Shown piece by piece: positions 1 through 9,595 of a stretch of 27,844 nt of DNA. The notes beneath the pieces are model-generated. The model was not told where the DNA came from. It was given only the letters and a program-made list of their open reading frames with translations, and made no database searches. Positions within the stretch are counted from its first letter, which is position 1, and each line of letters opens with the position of its first letter. Origin of the DNA: Chara braunii (Eukaryota > Streptophyta > Charophyceae > Charales > Characeae); contig BFEA01000135.1 of NCBI GenBank assembly GCA_003427395.1, forward strand, positions 249,784 to 277,627, in the 5' to 3' direction. The translations under genes and the position numbers were made by a program.

Positions 1-117
1 CCCCTTGTCTCCCTGTTTCCATTGTTTTCTTTTCTTGGAATTTTTCTTGCTCCATTTTCCCCCTCTCTTCTCAAGCTCACTCCTTGTGTCTTTTTTTTTC
101 ACATAGACGTTTTTGCC

Positions 118-205
118 TACCCAAGACCCTAGCTCAGTGGGTACTACACACCTATGAGCTCATCTAGTCTGTTGAAAATACAGACCTGGTTCAAATCCAG
201 ATGAT
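118..205 (+). other. tRNA-like Pol III promoter unit (possible SINE head or decayed tRNA)
   Basis: The sequence has a perfect A-box match, TAGCTCAGTGGG (130-141), and a perfect B-box match, GGTTCAAATCC (188-198), spaced as in a tRNA gene. A T-arm with loop TTCAAAT closes with four pairs, and GTCTG/CAGAC (167-171, 181-185) could form an anticodon-type stem around a 9-base loop containing GAAAA. The D-loop is too long and the acceptor stem does not close well, so a functional tRNA is unlikely. A tRNA-derived SINE head or a decayed tRNA copy fits better. I see no poly(A) or target duplication that would define its ends. Confidence 0.5.
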
Positions 206-427
206 GATGGAACCTGATGAGTAAAACCAAGTAATTTCTGCATTGCAGGAATTGGGCCGGTCAGCTCACGGGTAAGGTAGCGGTGGTGGGCTGCGTGTTG
301 TTGGCTGAGCGGAGTGTGCGTGGATTGTCGAGTCCGCGATGTGGTGTGTGTGGTGTGAGTTGAAGGATGCTACTGCCCTGGAGGTGGGCTGGATATCACT
401 ACCAGTATGGATCCAGTTTTTATAACA
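206..427. other. no gene recognised
   Basis: GT-rich spacer between the two tRNA-like units. The open frame crossing it on the minus strand (266-580) has low-complexity composition and runs through the tRNA-like unit, so it is not counted as a gene. Confidence 0.5.
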
Positions 428-500
428 CCTCCAAGGGTTGTAGTGGTTACGATACTTCGCTCCTGTACAGGAGGGTGCCGGTTTGAGGCCGTCCGTGTGC
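428..500 (+). other. second, weaker tRNA-like unit
   Basis: TAGTGGTTACGA (441-452) resembles a D-arm/A-box and GGTTTGAGGCC (480-490) is a B-box with one mismatch. Between them lies the hairpin CTCCTGTACAGGAG. The unit abuts the broken end of the gag fragment that starts at 529, so it may be a tRNA-derived insertion that cut that gag. Weaker than the unit at 118-205. A third A-box-like string near 256-270 is too poor to call. Confidence 0.28.
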
Positions 501-528
501 AACAGAGCATGATGCTCTAAACACGTTG

Positions 529-1536
529 TCAGTCCCCTGTAAAAGGTTTGGGAGCGGCGATGGCCGTCTTTGGAACCCACTGAGTTTGTCCCGGTCCCTG
601 CATCACTCTGGGCTGTGGACCCGGTGACACAGGTTGTTGTGCTAGCTGCTGGGGCTGCGTGCCCTGAGGCTGCACAGGCTGCGAGACAACAGGTTGCGTG
701 GTGACTGCAACCTGCAACGAACTTGGAGGAAACACTGTTTGTACAAGAACCTGCAAACTACTCTCTGTTGTTACCCCTCCTGACAGCGGCATGCCCAGGA
801 AAACGATAGCAACCGATGAAGGGGCTACATATGGGGATAACCCTGTCACCGGTGGGACAGAAAAAGGAGGATATGGCACGGACCTGGCACCAGGCATTGT
901 TGGTGATGGTGCTGCCTGAGCACGGCCTGCCAAAACGGCTAGGCTCTGTTGAATGTCCTGAAGGATTGTAGTTTGATGTTCCTGCATCTCTATAACGCCT
1001 AGCAGGGCCCTCCTCACTACCTTCACATCAGCATCCATATGCGTCAGGTCCATCAATTCTAACTCCTCTATATCAGCCCCTCTCCGCTGCATCCCGGCTC
1101 TTCGTCTGATCATATTTTCCTTTTCCGCTTTTCTCTCTCCTAATGCCCGCTGTAGCTGTGCCTCCTGCAAAGCTGCCCACTGAATGGCGACATCCTCTGG
1201 AGTCAACACTGCGGCCTGGCTTGCCATAATGCCAGTGGACTGACTCACGGTCTGCGCGACCGTTGACCCGACGGCGCCTGAACTACCAGCTTGGGGAGTC
1301 TGTTGCACAAAAGTGACCATGGTTGTAGTGGCCATGACTGTTGTAGCACCGGCCTCGCTAACTAAAGTTCTGCTGGCCTCGGCTGCTCTAGCCCTCCTCT
1401 GCTTCTGTTGTCTCTCCCTAAGCTGGCGGAACAGAATCCTATCACCCTCCGGTCCTAGGGATACGTGAGCTCTCGGGCCTCTAGCTGATCGCAAGATCCT
1501 GCGGTCGTCCTCTCCGATGTCCTCCTCGTCGCTCAT
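529..1536 (-). CDS. gag: N-terminal part of a Ty3/gypsy gag polyprotein (3'-truncated)
   Basis: A 335-residue open frame starting with ATG, with an acidic N-terminus (MSDEED) followed by an Arg-rich segment. Residues about 140-210 form a charged helical, probably coiled-coil stretch (IEELELMDL...VIEMQEHQTTILQDIQQSL). A Pro/Gln-rich linker follows and the frame ends in PKPFTGD and a TGA. Gag proteins of this type continue from this motif into the capsid-like core. Here the frame stops just where the core should begin and the next DNA is the tRNA-like unit, so the gene is cut. The capsid-like core present in element B at 19523 starts almost at the matching residue, so both come from related elements broken at the same place. 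It has no pol behind it and is not functional. Its N-terminus matches my memory of Chara braunii retroelement proteins. Confidence 0.72.
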   Translation of the reverse strand: MSDEEDIGEDDRRILRSARGPRAHVSLGPEGDRILFRQLRERQQKQRRARAAEASRTLVSEAGATTVMATTTMVTFVQQTPQAGSSGAVGSTVAQTVSQSTGIMASQAAVLTPEDVAIQWAALQEAQLQRALGERKAEKENMIRRRAGMQRRGADIEELELMDLTHMDADVKVVRRALLGVIEMQEHQTTILQDIQQSLAVLAGRAQAAPSPTMPGARSVPYPPFSVPPVTGLSPYVAPSSVAIVFLGMPLSGGVTTESSLQVLVQTVFPPSSLQVAVTTQPVVSQPVQPQGTQPQQLAQQPVSPGPQPRVMQGPGQTQWVPKTAIAAPKPFTGD

Positions 1537-2470
1537 AGGCTACAACACTGTGCACTGTCTACACTAGATCATACTAGATGCCTACCGCAACATAGTGCAC
1601 AGACCCACTAATTAATGGGTGGCTATTTCAGAACAGATATCATTTGTGGTCAACAGGTAAGTCAGATTCCTACAACTGGAACTATTTTTAGTCTGACTAG
1701 TCCGCAAAAAGAAGCACCAGGAACAATAAACAGTTCTAACTAATGTTGTCTGTCAGATGTCAATGGCAGTACATCTAACTAATCAAAAACATAAAAATAA
1801 AATCAGTTGTGTGGATAGGACAACATGGAATTTTCTCGAACTTATCACCTGGAATCAACCCCTCCCTTAGTTCCCCTGAGTATCTTTTGACGTCAGAGTC
1901 CCTGAGCGATCTGGAGAGCGCAGCGTGTCTAAAGGTGTGTGTGTCCGGCCCACCCCTGTGCCCCGAGTATCCTTTGAGCCGGCCAGCCTTGCACGTATAT
2001 TTATCCTCGGCGAGCCGCGAGCCTTCCAACCATTGGCTGATCCAGGGGCAATTTAACGTCCGCCCCCAAGTGACCCTAGGAATTATTTTACGTCGCAGCC
2101 GGACGACGATCACAGCCAATGGTTCCCCTTCCCGTGTTTATTTATAGACGCCGGGTGCTCGTCTTTCGTATAGGGCTGGCCTGCCCAGTAGTTCCCATCT
2201 AACAGCGCAGCAAGCCGAACAAAGGGCAAGCAGCTAGGCATGCGTGCTCTATTCCCTGTGGGTTGGCATGGCGACCGTGACCCAAGGCTTCGTCCAGGGC
2301 CCTTCAGAAAGCTTCGCCCATCTCCACCCAGATGCTCCACGTGAACATTGCCGGCTCTCAAGGTTGAGCGCACTCGACACCTCACGATGAGAGGACTTTC
2401 AAGAAGGAACACAACCTCACGGTAAGAAGTGTCGAAGAGGGTAGATAAGGTTAAGAGCAACGTACCTCAA
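1537..2470. other. promoter-like non-coding stretch upstream of the gag fragment
   Basis: No convincing gene. Short open frames on both strands overlap each other. The part 1880-2160 is described separately as promoter-like. The rest could be 5' leader of the minus-strand gag fragment, but no primer-binding site is seen. Confidence 0.4.
1876..2160 (+). promoter_or_regulatory. candidate RNA polymerase II promoter or LTR U3-like block
   Basis: It contains the bZIP-type palindrome TGACGTCA (about 1888-1895), an inverted CCAAT (ATTGG, about 2032), a forward CCAAT (about 2113) and a TATA-like TTTATTTATAGA (about 2135-2146). A second TATA-like string, GTATATTTATCC, lies near 1997. An imperfect repeat, CCCCTGAGTATCTTTTGA and CCCCGAGTATCCTTTGA, starts near 1876 and 1961. 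Order and spacing suit a plus-strand promoter with a start near 2175, but no downstream gene is recognised, so it could equally be a relic of an LTR. Confidence 0.3.
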
Positions 2471-2475
2471 ATAGT

Positions 2476-3728
2476 TGCCCCCAACCACAGAGATAATCTC
2501 AATAGATGACCAGATGGCGATTGCGATGACCAGTCACTGCATCGGCACAACCAGCATTATCTCGCCGTTCCACCTCAGCATCAATCGCACATAGATAGTT
2601 CTCATCACACTGTCCAGACCACATTCACCTCACGTAGCCTTCTTGGCGATCCCCTCACCTCTTAGGTCGCCAACACACTCGTCTCCACCCTCCTCACTAC
2701 ACACCACTTACGGCCAAACTCGCACAGCAGACCGCATGTATGTACCGCATAAGGCAGAAGACAAGCGCCAGATGAGCGCAATCGTACCACAACTCCGATA
2801 CCAAATTGCAAGGAAGATGAGCAATAGCGAACTTCAGCAATCAAACAACATCATATATATGAGTCCAGATAGTCTTGACCTCGAACCAACAGCAACATTG
2901 CATCACGAGAATAACCAAATAAGAACACACCAAGAGTTCATAATTGATGATGCTGAAATAGTCCCATCATCATCAACGACGAACTAGAGTTGATATCCTA
3001 TCTGGCGCTCGACGCCCAGACTACAGGTGGCAGATCCTATCTAGCCTATACTACGAAGCCGAAAGATGACATCAACAACATTCCCGAAGTACGAGCATAT
3101 GGCGACCAATGTCGCACGCTTCCAGCACCAGGTATGTCTCGCGCTACACTCACAACCTCGTTCCCCAACTCACAGATGCCATTAGCACCCAAGGACCACC
3201 CTGCGCCTCATCCAGCTTACAGCAGCGCAACTCGGCTATGGTTGCGTGCTCCTTCCCTGCTCGCCCGTGAGAGCGTAGGTGCCAGCCAGCAAATAGCGCA
3301 GCAGCAGCGCTTGCGCAGCATGCATCCAGCACCCGAATGCCGAATGAGGAGGCAGACCCTTTCCTATATCGAATTGGCCTGCCTGCGTCCAGTCCCAGGA
3401 AACTTTCAGTAGGCCCCGGTAGCCTGAGGCCCAGCACGACGTGAACAGGCCTTGGGCCTGAGGTGGTTGCATGTGCCCAACTGCCTTCGGCCTGTGTTCG
3501 GCCCGGTACCCGTATCCAGCCCAGGGCCTGCTTCTCATACATTCACACAGGCGGCCCAGGGCCTGGGTTCACTCAACCAACTGGTGCTGCGCAACTGCCT
3601 GAATTTCCCTGAGTTGCGTGGTGGCGAGAAAAGGGCCCTGAGGGCCTCGTCGAGCCTGCCTTCACTTAGGGCGGCCGACGGGCTGCAAAATGGGGCCTTA
3701 TGGGGCTCATAGAGGCACTGGCCTCGCA
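2476..3728 (-). mobile_element. solo LTR of the Ty3/gypsy family of element B, with 5-bp target duplication
   Basis: Read on the minus strand the 1253-bp segment begins TGCGAGGCC and ends GGTTGGGGGCA, so it has the usual TG...CA ends. The five bases outside each end are identical, ATAGT at 2471-2475 and 3729-3733, which is the 5-bp target duplication normal for Ty3/gypsy integration. No primer-binding site follows its 3' end, so this is a solo LTR left by recombination between two LTRs, not half of a present element. The part 2807-3728 is a close inverted copy of the LTR at 24427-25329, differing by point changes and by about 20 extra bases near 3320. The small open frames inside it are not genes. 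Confidence 0.85.
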
Positions 3729-3733
3729 ATAGT

Positions 3734-4051
3734 GGACAACACTATTATACAAGATACACACTTGCAGGCTCTTTTTTTTTTTTTTTTTTCACAGCCCAGG
3801 TTCTTGTGGAATCCGGACTCTGGACACAAGGGGTTACTGCCACAGCTATTGGCTGTCCTGACACTCCCTTATACTCTATAAGGCCATCTCCCTAGCCATC
3901 CTCTCAGTCCTAGCACACCGGACTCCAAGTACTGCCTCAATGCCAACAACACAGATGTGATGAACGCATTGAAACTCGGCGTGGCCAAGTATATTGCCAA
4001 GAACAACATGCAACAATGAATCTCTAAATGCTGACAGTCTCTCTCGGCTGA
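3734..4051. other. spacer with an 18-T tract
   Basis: No gene seen. A run of 18 T lies at 3772-3789. The stretch MNALKLGVAKYIAKNN readable on the plus strand near 3958-4010 may be an upstream remnant of the ORF1-like relic that follows, but it is too short to be sure. Confidence 0.4.
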
Positions 4052-6712
4052 GCAGATAGTGCACAACAATTTTTTCAAGATGCCAATGGAATCTATCTAC
4101 GTCATAGTATCATGCACCCACTCAAGCTGCCTCACGTGCTGCTAATACATGTTAACGGTAGCTACAACAACAATTTGCTACAGTACCTGTCGATAAAAAA
4201 TCGCACAACATGGCAATCTCATGCAAGCGCGGGTACATATATAAGTTATACCAACATTTTGATAGTCCTAGCTACGAACTGACATCGGAGCTTGGGGCCA
4301 ACATCCTCGAACACCATGCGCTTTTCAATCGATGATGGGGCTATCAACATACGAACACTCTGCCCTATCTCTACTTTGCACTTAAAGCACATAAATCCAC
4401 GCCCAGTGTTCGCCCAGTTCTTCTTGTTACTCAACAAAACGACCTTTCTTGGTCTTCACCTCGTACATGCCTTGCCAACCTTTGATTTCGGATCTGGATA
4501 ACAGGCCCCCTCATAAGTCTCTTGTGAGTATAACAAAAACCTTCTGCTCACCTAGCTACACTCTCCAAGGCGTAATCAAGTCGCTGCGCAGTAAGGATAA
4601 TGAGCTTTATCAAGAAGTAGGAGTACGCCGTTATTGGATCGTGCAAAGTGTTGAGGAAATCATCTTGGATCACAAGTAGAACGCATAATCCCTAGCGAGG
4701 AACTGGCTAGAGACCAGTTCCTGATACAGCCTGTCTCGAACACTCTGTTCACGGTCCTGTGCATACACGAAGCAGACAAGGGGGTGATCGACAGGTGGCA
4801 GCGCCTGCGGTGCGAGCGGTTGGAAGTGTGGATCCACCCGTGGGTGCCACAACGTAGGCTGGGTCCGGAAGAAAGAAGGGCCAAACATATGCAAGATTAT
4901 TATTGGGTGGAGTTCCGCCAGATCCCTGTCGAGATTCAAGCAGCTTTCGTCTATGACTTTGGAATGATGTACGATATTGCCGCCTTTATCGACCCCCTGC
5001 CCTCCTTCGTTGCAAAAAGGGATGACTGCCTGATGCTGGCCCTTGACTTCCCTCCGGGCCAGCCTTTCTCTCTCGATGATGTGATTCCGTACAGGGGGGG
5101 AGGCAAAGAATACATGATTCATACCGCGCACAAGATGCGACCGTGGTGCCCCAAATGCAGAGTGTACGGACATCTCTGTAGGGAGTACGCCTGTCCACTA
5201 CATCCACAGAAGAAGGCTAGATCATCGGGGAGGCTGTTGAGGGACCCGAATAAGGTATCCCACTGGCGTGCGGTGGACCCGGGGCATGAGGGATGGGTGT
5301 ACGTGGAGGACCGAACGAAAGAAGGGGTCCCGAGAGGATGGGTGTGGGGAAAATCAGGGGAACCGGAATGGGAGACGCGCCCACCAAATACATGGACCCC
5401 CCCAGTGCCAGTGGAAGAGAAGATGCAGGAAACACAGGTAATTTCTCCGTCAGAAAATAAGGAAAATAAGGAAAACCAGGGTCGGACAAAGGTGGAGAGG
5501 AAGGGAGGGAAATAAATATGGACCCCGAAAAAATCGTCGGGGGAGCAGAAGGGAGGACAGGGAGTAAACAACCCTAGGGGCGTTCTGGGCCCCGAAGCGG
5601 AGCATTACATCCCGGCCACCGGGCGAACAGGGGAAAGCGGCTCTCCACAACACAAGAACGGAAAGGAGGCATCCACCTCAGGACAGGTGAGTGAGGAGGC
5701 GGTGATAAGGAACACGGTATTGACAGAACCCCTCGTCACCCGCCAGACAGACCCCCCGACAGCAACAGAATCGGCTCAGACCGGAATGCAGAAGAACACG
5801 AAAAGAACAGGAGGACGGGGGAAGTATGGGGACAGGGACGCGTCTCAGGTCCAGATGATCGACATCGACCCCTTCCAAGCCGCCTTCGTCCCTGAAACGA
5901 TGGAAGTGGACCCCCTCCCGGCAAATGCCAGTATGCCACCCGAGGGACTGGCCCCCGGAGGGGAGGCCGCAGCAGGGGAGGAAGGAACCCCGCCACCGCA
6001 CATGCCCGTGGAACAAAAGTTGGTCGCCATTGCAGATTGGCTCATGAGCAACCTCAAAGCCAAGTATAGCCCCCTCATAGACGATTTTTGGGATAAAACA
6101 TATCTAGATTTGTTCCCCATGTTGGATACCACCAACTCACTCAAATGTGTGCTTGAACAAGGCCTGCACCCGGGGGTGGGGTGGACGAAAGCATGACACA
6201 GATTAGCCACCATAGTCTGTTCACGCTTTCAGCCACCCCACCTAGCTACAGAGAACGGGCCGGAAGAGGAAATGGAACAGAACTTCAACAAGGAAGATGG
6301 AGAACTCCCCCCGGCCTCGCAACCACCCACACCTCCCCCTGACCCTGCTCCCCCGGACCCGGAAGAAGACACACCACTCGACCTACTGCGGAGGAAAAAA
6401 CTCAAACATGTAGTTGAACAGGGCCAGGACATGGGGTCGTTGTCACAGGCCGCAATGCTGTTGATCCCCGTGCGCAAGAAGGACGGGAAATGGGAGGTTG
6501 GCCTGTCCCCGGTCGGTGAGGACAGGCAAGGCGGCCTCACGCTACAAGGCCTGTCCTCCTTCTGGGCGGACCCGAAAAACTGTCAAACCGAAGCAGCCAC
6601 AGGGATTCTGCAGATGCACCTGGAAACACACATTGGAGAGAATCTCCTGCCAGGAGCCGCGCACCCCTTTTTCTCTTTACCTCTCTTCCTACTTACTCTT
6701 CGCCCTTTCTAA
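4052..6712 (+). pseudogene. LINE-type ORF1-like protein, decayed (frameshifts and nonsense codons)
   Basis: A long protein relic that can be followed across three breaks. Frame 2 is open from 4052 to 4501 with one TGA (about 4278). The reading moves to frame 0 (4449-4679, ending in RRYWIVQSVEEII) and returns to frame 2 near 4676. It then continues to 6712 with only two in-frame stops, TAA at 5513-5515 and TGA at 6194-6196. The central part (4784-5515) has a compact folded-domain look with many Trp and Tyr, and a zinc-knuckle-like CPKCRVYGHLCREYAC (Cys-x2-Cys-x4-His with the last Cys displaced). A basic, Lys/Glu/Pro-rich tail follows. This is the layout of plant LINE ORF1 proteins (RNA-binding domain plus CCHC knuckle), which coat the element RNA. 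A different gag-like or host RNA-binding protein remains possible. The shared frame over 2 kb with few stops argues for recent decay of one gene. Confidence 0.55.
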
Positions 6713-6749
6713 CTGGACCGACAGTTTCGCCTAACCTAGAACCTTTGAA

Positions 6750-7709
6750 ATGGATCTTCAGTCGCCCGTTTCCGTCGACGAACGGGCACATATCATCTTT
6801 TTCCCCGTCTCCATCCTCATCTCTTTCACCATCTCCACTTCGTACGCATCTCCATTCTTTAGGAGCTCCTAAACTACTAATTTAGTACTCAAACTAACGA
6901 TGAATTTTGATTTGCCCTCCCTAAAAACCCTTGACCACTATCTCCTCCGTCATGATTTCGTCGGGGATTGAGTAAGGTAGGTGTCCTCTTAATCTTTCGT
7001 AGCCGCTTCTCCTCGTATGCAGCCTCCAAACGCATTTGGCGCGAAATTGCACCAGATTCACTCCCCCATCCCTCATGTCCCCGCCACAGTGCTCGATAGC
7101 GGCTACCCCCACAACAACTTGGAAAAGGCAGTCCGACCGCAAATTGATACAGGAATCTTGGGAGCCTCGTTCCGCTAAGGGCGTGTCCTCACAACGGGCC
7201 TGCCGAACCGATCAGCCCCGAAAACATACATTGCTAAGACGCACAACCTGTGCTCGGTTGTGGGGGTGACTCCCCATATCATGACAAACGGGTGGGTACG
7301 GGCTCGCCGCAAGCCCTGCAGTGTGCGCCCAGATTAAGTGAGTGTCGGTGCCGACCTTGGTGGTAGTGGCCCATGTTCAGGTGAGAACTGGGCAGGCCCC
7401 ATGCACTCAAACTGTCGCCGTCCAGCGGCTCGCTCGGAATGTTCTCCGATTTTCCCCTTCTACCTTAGGCTATTGATACTCTTCCAATGGGACGTGAGGG
7501 AAACCACGACCACGGACCCCACCATTCTCCTGTACAACAACCTCTGCGGTCTGCACTTCAAAAGCAGGCGGGGCAGGGGAATTTCGTCAACACCCCGACA
7601 CGCCGAAACCCGAACCCGAATTTCGTCAACACCCCGACACGCCAACTACTGTGACGGCCTAAAAAAAAAAGTCGGCGCCTCGTCAGAGTCAAGAAATGCC
7701 GACGCATGA
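6750..7709 (+). pseudogene. unidentified decayed reading frame downstream of the ORF1 relic
   Basis: Frame 0 from the ATG at 6750 to 7709 is open apart from a TAA near 6870, a cluster of stops at 6969-6990, a TAA near 7177 and a TAA near 7335. The best-looking part is 7017-7709 (231 codons, two stops), with ordinary protein composition and stretches such as LDSGYPHNNLEKAVRP and TDPTILLYNNLCGLHF. I do not recognise a family. Position directly after ORF1 would suit the endonuclease part of a LINE ORF2, but I could not find the endonuclease signature residues, so the function is left open. Confidence 0.3.
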
Positions 7710-9082
7710 AAAATAAAAGTAGAACAATAATAAAATGTCTAAAATTTTTAACCGTCAGAATACGACGAACGAGGAAAAGAAAATGCTAGCACCGTCTTGA
7801 CGTCGCGATCGACAAAACTAAGGGAGATATTCCCGTCGGGCCATCAACCCCTCTGTCTCTTTGCGCTACTCTGATATCCCCGTGTCGTCGCCGCCCGATA
7901 TCGATCCCTGAATCTCTCAGATGAAAGTCCTACACCGTAACCAGTAGTGATAGGCCCAAGGTTGGGTCTACTTTTGACTAACACCTAAATAAACAAATGT
8001 TGCACGACGCGCAAATCTACCGAAACGTCTTCAAAACCACGGCGTTGTCGATGTCGTCCTCTGCACGTACGCACAAGTCACAACCAAGCGCACAAATCCA
8101 AAGACATGATCTTTTCAATCCTAGTTTGATCAAAAATAATAATCTGTTCGGCGATCAACGCCGATTTCCACAATCATCCAAAGCAAAAGAGATCACTGGC
8201 GCCTTAAGTCTGCTCGCCCACACACTCTCTACTCTAGTCAACCATCCAATCAGCATAGACTACCGTCACATCCGCGCCTCGCGTGGTATACTTAAACTTT
8301 AAATCAACTTATTTTCTGTCGCCTGTAAAAACCCGGGCGAGGGTATTCGCACCGACACCCGCTATGCGTACTATGCCATGAATGCATGTCTCCTTGCTTA
8401 CCGTGATAATGTTTCTGATTTCGTAGATGTTATCCGCTGAACAAAAGAAGAGCACTGTGTCGTCTACCCAGAGGACGACAGTATTGCACCTGGTGTGAAT
8501 ATAGAAGTTATGTCTATGACATTTATGGGCAGGCGACTACAATTCCAGCCTCGTCCACAAAACCGCGTGTAAGGCATAGATCCGAATATTCGGGCATATA
8601 TCTTACATTGTCCAAGTCATTTCAGTGCTCTTGCCTTTGCGGATAATTTATGGACCCTAGGGGACAATGGCGGTAAGGTGCACACAGCGAGAAATATTGA
8701 GCTCTTTCTATTACGAAATGGTGGAGGATCACCCAACTTAGCTCGTCCATCAAGAACAGTATGTCGACGAACACTTGCAATTACTGCACCCCCCCAGAGC
8801 AATCTGGTATCTGGGTGATTCTACCACAAACAGTGAAGGGACCTCTCCACAGGATGGTGGTTGTGCCCTCCCTTTGTGTCGTCACACAGGTGCACACGAC
8901 ATAGCCTTTGCTCCGAACACTATGAAGGGATGGTTGCTGCTGGCCTCTTCCACGAAAACAGTGATCCCCTGTCTTGTGCTCATCCCCCCCCCCCCTTGAT
9001 TATCTTCCTAGCATGCCGTTGTGGCCTTGATCTGGCATGCTTAAATAAACTGCACACGTCAACCTTCCATACTGATGACATG
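7487..9082 (+). pseudogene. decayed frame with an FADN motif, possible remnant of non-LTR reverse transcriptase
   Basis: Frame 2 from the ATG at 7487 to 9082 holds about 530 codons and about ten stops, clearly fewer than random DNA of this base composition should give. Readable blocks include a very basic N-terminal part (to about 7790), 7997-8302 (101 codons open), 8303-8437, 8441-8569 and 8573-8815. In the last block ALAFADNLWTL (8627-8659) resembles motif C of LINE reverse transcriptases (FADD), with the second Asp changed to Asn. It is followed by ARNIELFLL and GGGSPNLA, reminiscent of the next RT motif. I could not find motif B upstream at the usual distance, so the RT assignment is tentative. 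It overlaps the frame-0 relic at its start, implying a frameshift near 7500-7700. Confidence 0.33.
7580..7644 (+). repeat. 26-bp direct repeat, period 39
   Basis: The 26 bases beginning GAATTTCGTCAACACCCCGA occur at 7580-7605 and again, identical, at 7619-7644. The 39-bp period keeps frame, so it duplicates a 13-residue peptide in the overlapping frame-2 relic (NFVNTPTR appears twice). Confidence 0.85.
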
Positions 9083-9524
9083 TGAGCAACATGCCATATG
9101 TCGTCAGTGTTTCGTGGAAACTGTCATAGAAAGTATGTGTCTTTACTGCGTGGACTATCCCCGGTGTCATCATCCTCCACATCCTCTCCTAGCACGTCCC
9201 ACACGCGGTGTTGGTCATACATCGATGGCAACCGCAGACGAATCTCCCTCTTCCTTGCCAGACGAACGACAAACACATCATCTCGAGGAGAAAAGTTGAC
9301 TTCTATATGAACCATCTGCAGAGCGATGTGCAGATAGATTATCACCACCAGGACAAGTTGTTGTGGACCAAATCCTGCAGCAGCTGAACACCCTTGCTTT
9401 GGACCGATCCCCCTTGTTGCGGTCTGCCCATAGAGAAGGAATAAATACTAAGGAACCAAAAAAAAAAGCTTCATGCCACTTTGTGATGACCCGGTGGAGA
9501 ACTAGCATGTGGTGCATGCCTTGA
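9075..9524 (+). pseudogene. Cys/His-rich frame resembling the second half of a RING finger, decayed
   Basis: Frame 0 from ATG 9075 is open to a TGA at 9297-9299 and then on to 9524. Its start reads CEQHAICRQC...MCLYC, spacing Cys-x2-His-x2-Cys-x2-Cys-x9-Cys-x2-Cys. This is the spacing of ligands 3-8 in a C3HC4 RING finger. The first Cys pair is not in this frame. The part after the stop (SPPGQVVVDQILQQLNTL...) is protein-like. It may continue the frame-2 relic that ends at 9082 by a frameshift. RING domains usually give ubiquitin ligase activity, but LINE ORF2 proteins also end in Cys/His motifs, so the identity is open. Confidence 0.3.
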
Positions 9525-9595
9525 GTCGTGAGGATTATGAATGAATAGTCCATGCTAGTGTTTGCTTACGTACGACAACAGTCAGTACTACACTC

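Noticed and set aside
118-205. Functional tRNA gene
   Set aside because: Boxes are perfect, but the D-loop is about 20 bases, the anticodon loop has 9, and the acceptor stem does not close.
3150-3542. Open frames inside the LTR, repeated in the copy at 24.6-25.1 kb
   Set aside because: Their presence in both LTR copies reflects shared repeat DNA. The frames diverge at indels, which is not how a conserved protein behaves.
2476-3728. 5' LTR of the minus-strand gag fragment
   Set aside because: It has the right orientation and side, but there is no primer-binding site after 2476, and the ATAGT duplication on both sides shows an independent insertion.
5119-5571. 150-codon minus-strand frame opposite the ORF1 relic
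   Set aside because: Shorter than the plus-strand frame, Pro/Ser/Phe-rich, and explained by the purine-rich sense strand.
7487-9082. Alternative genetic code to explain the stop-interrupted frame
   Set aside because: TAA, TAG and TGA all occur, frames also shift, and neighbouring elements use ordinary stops. Decay is enough.
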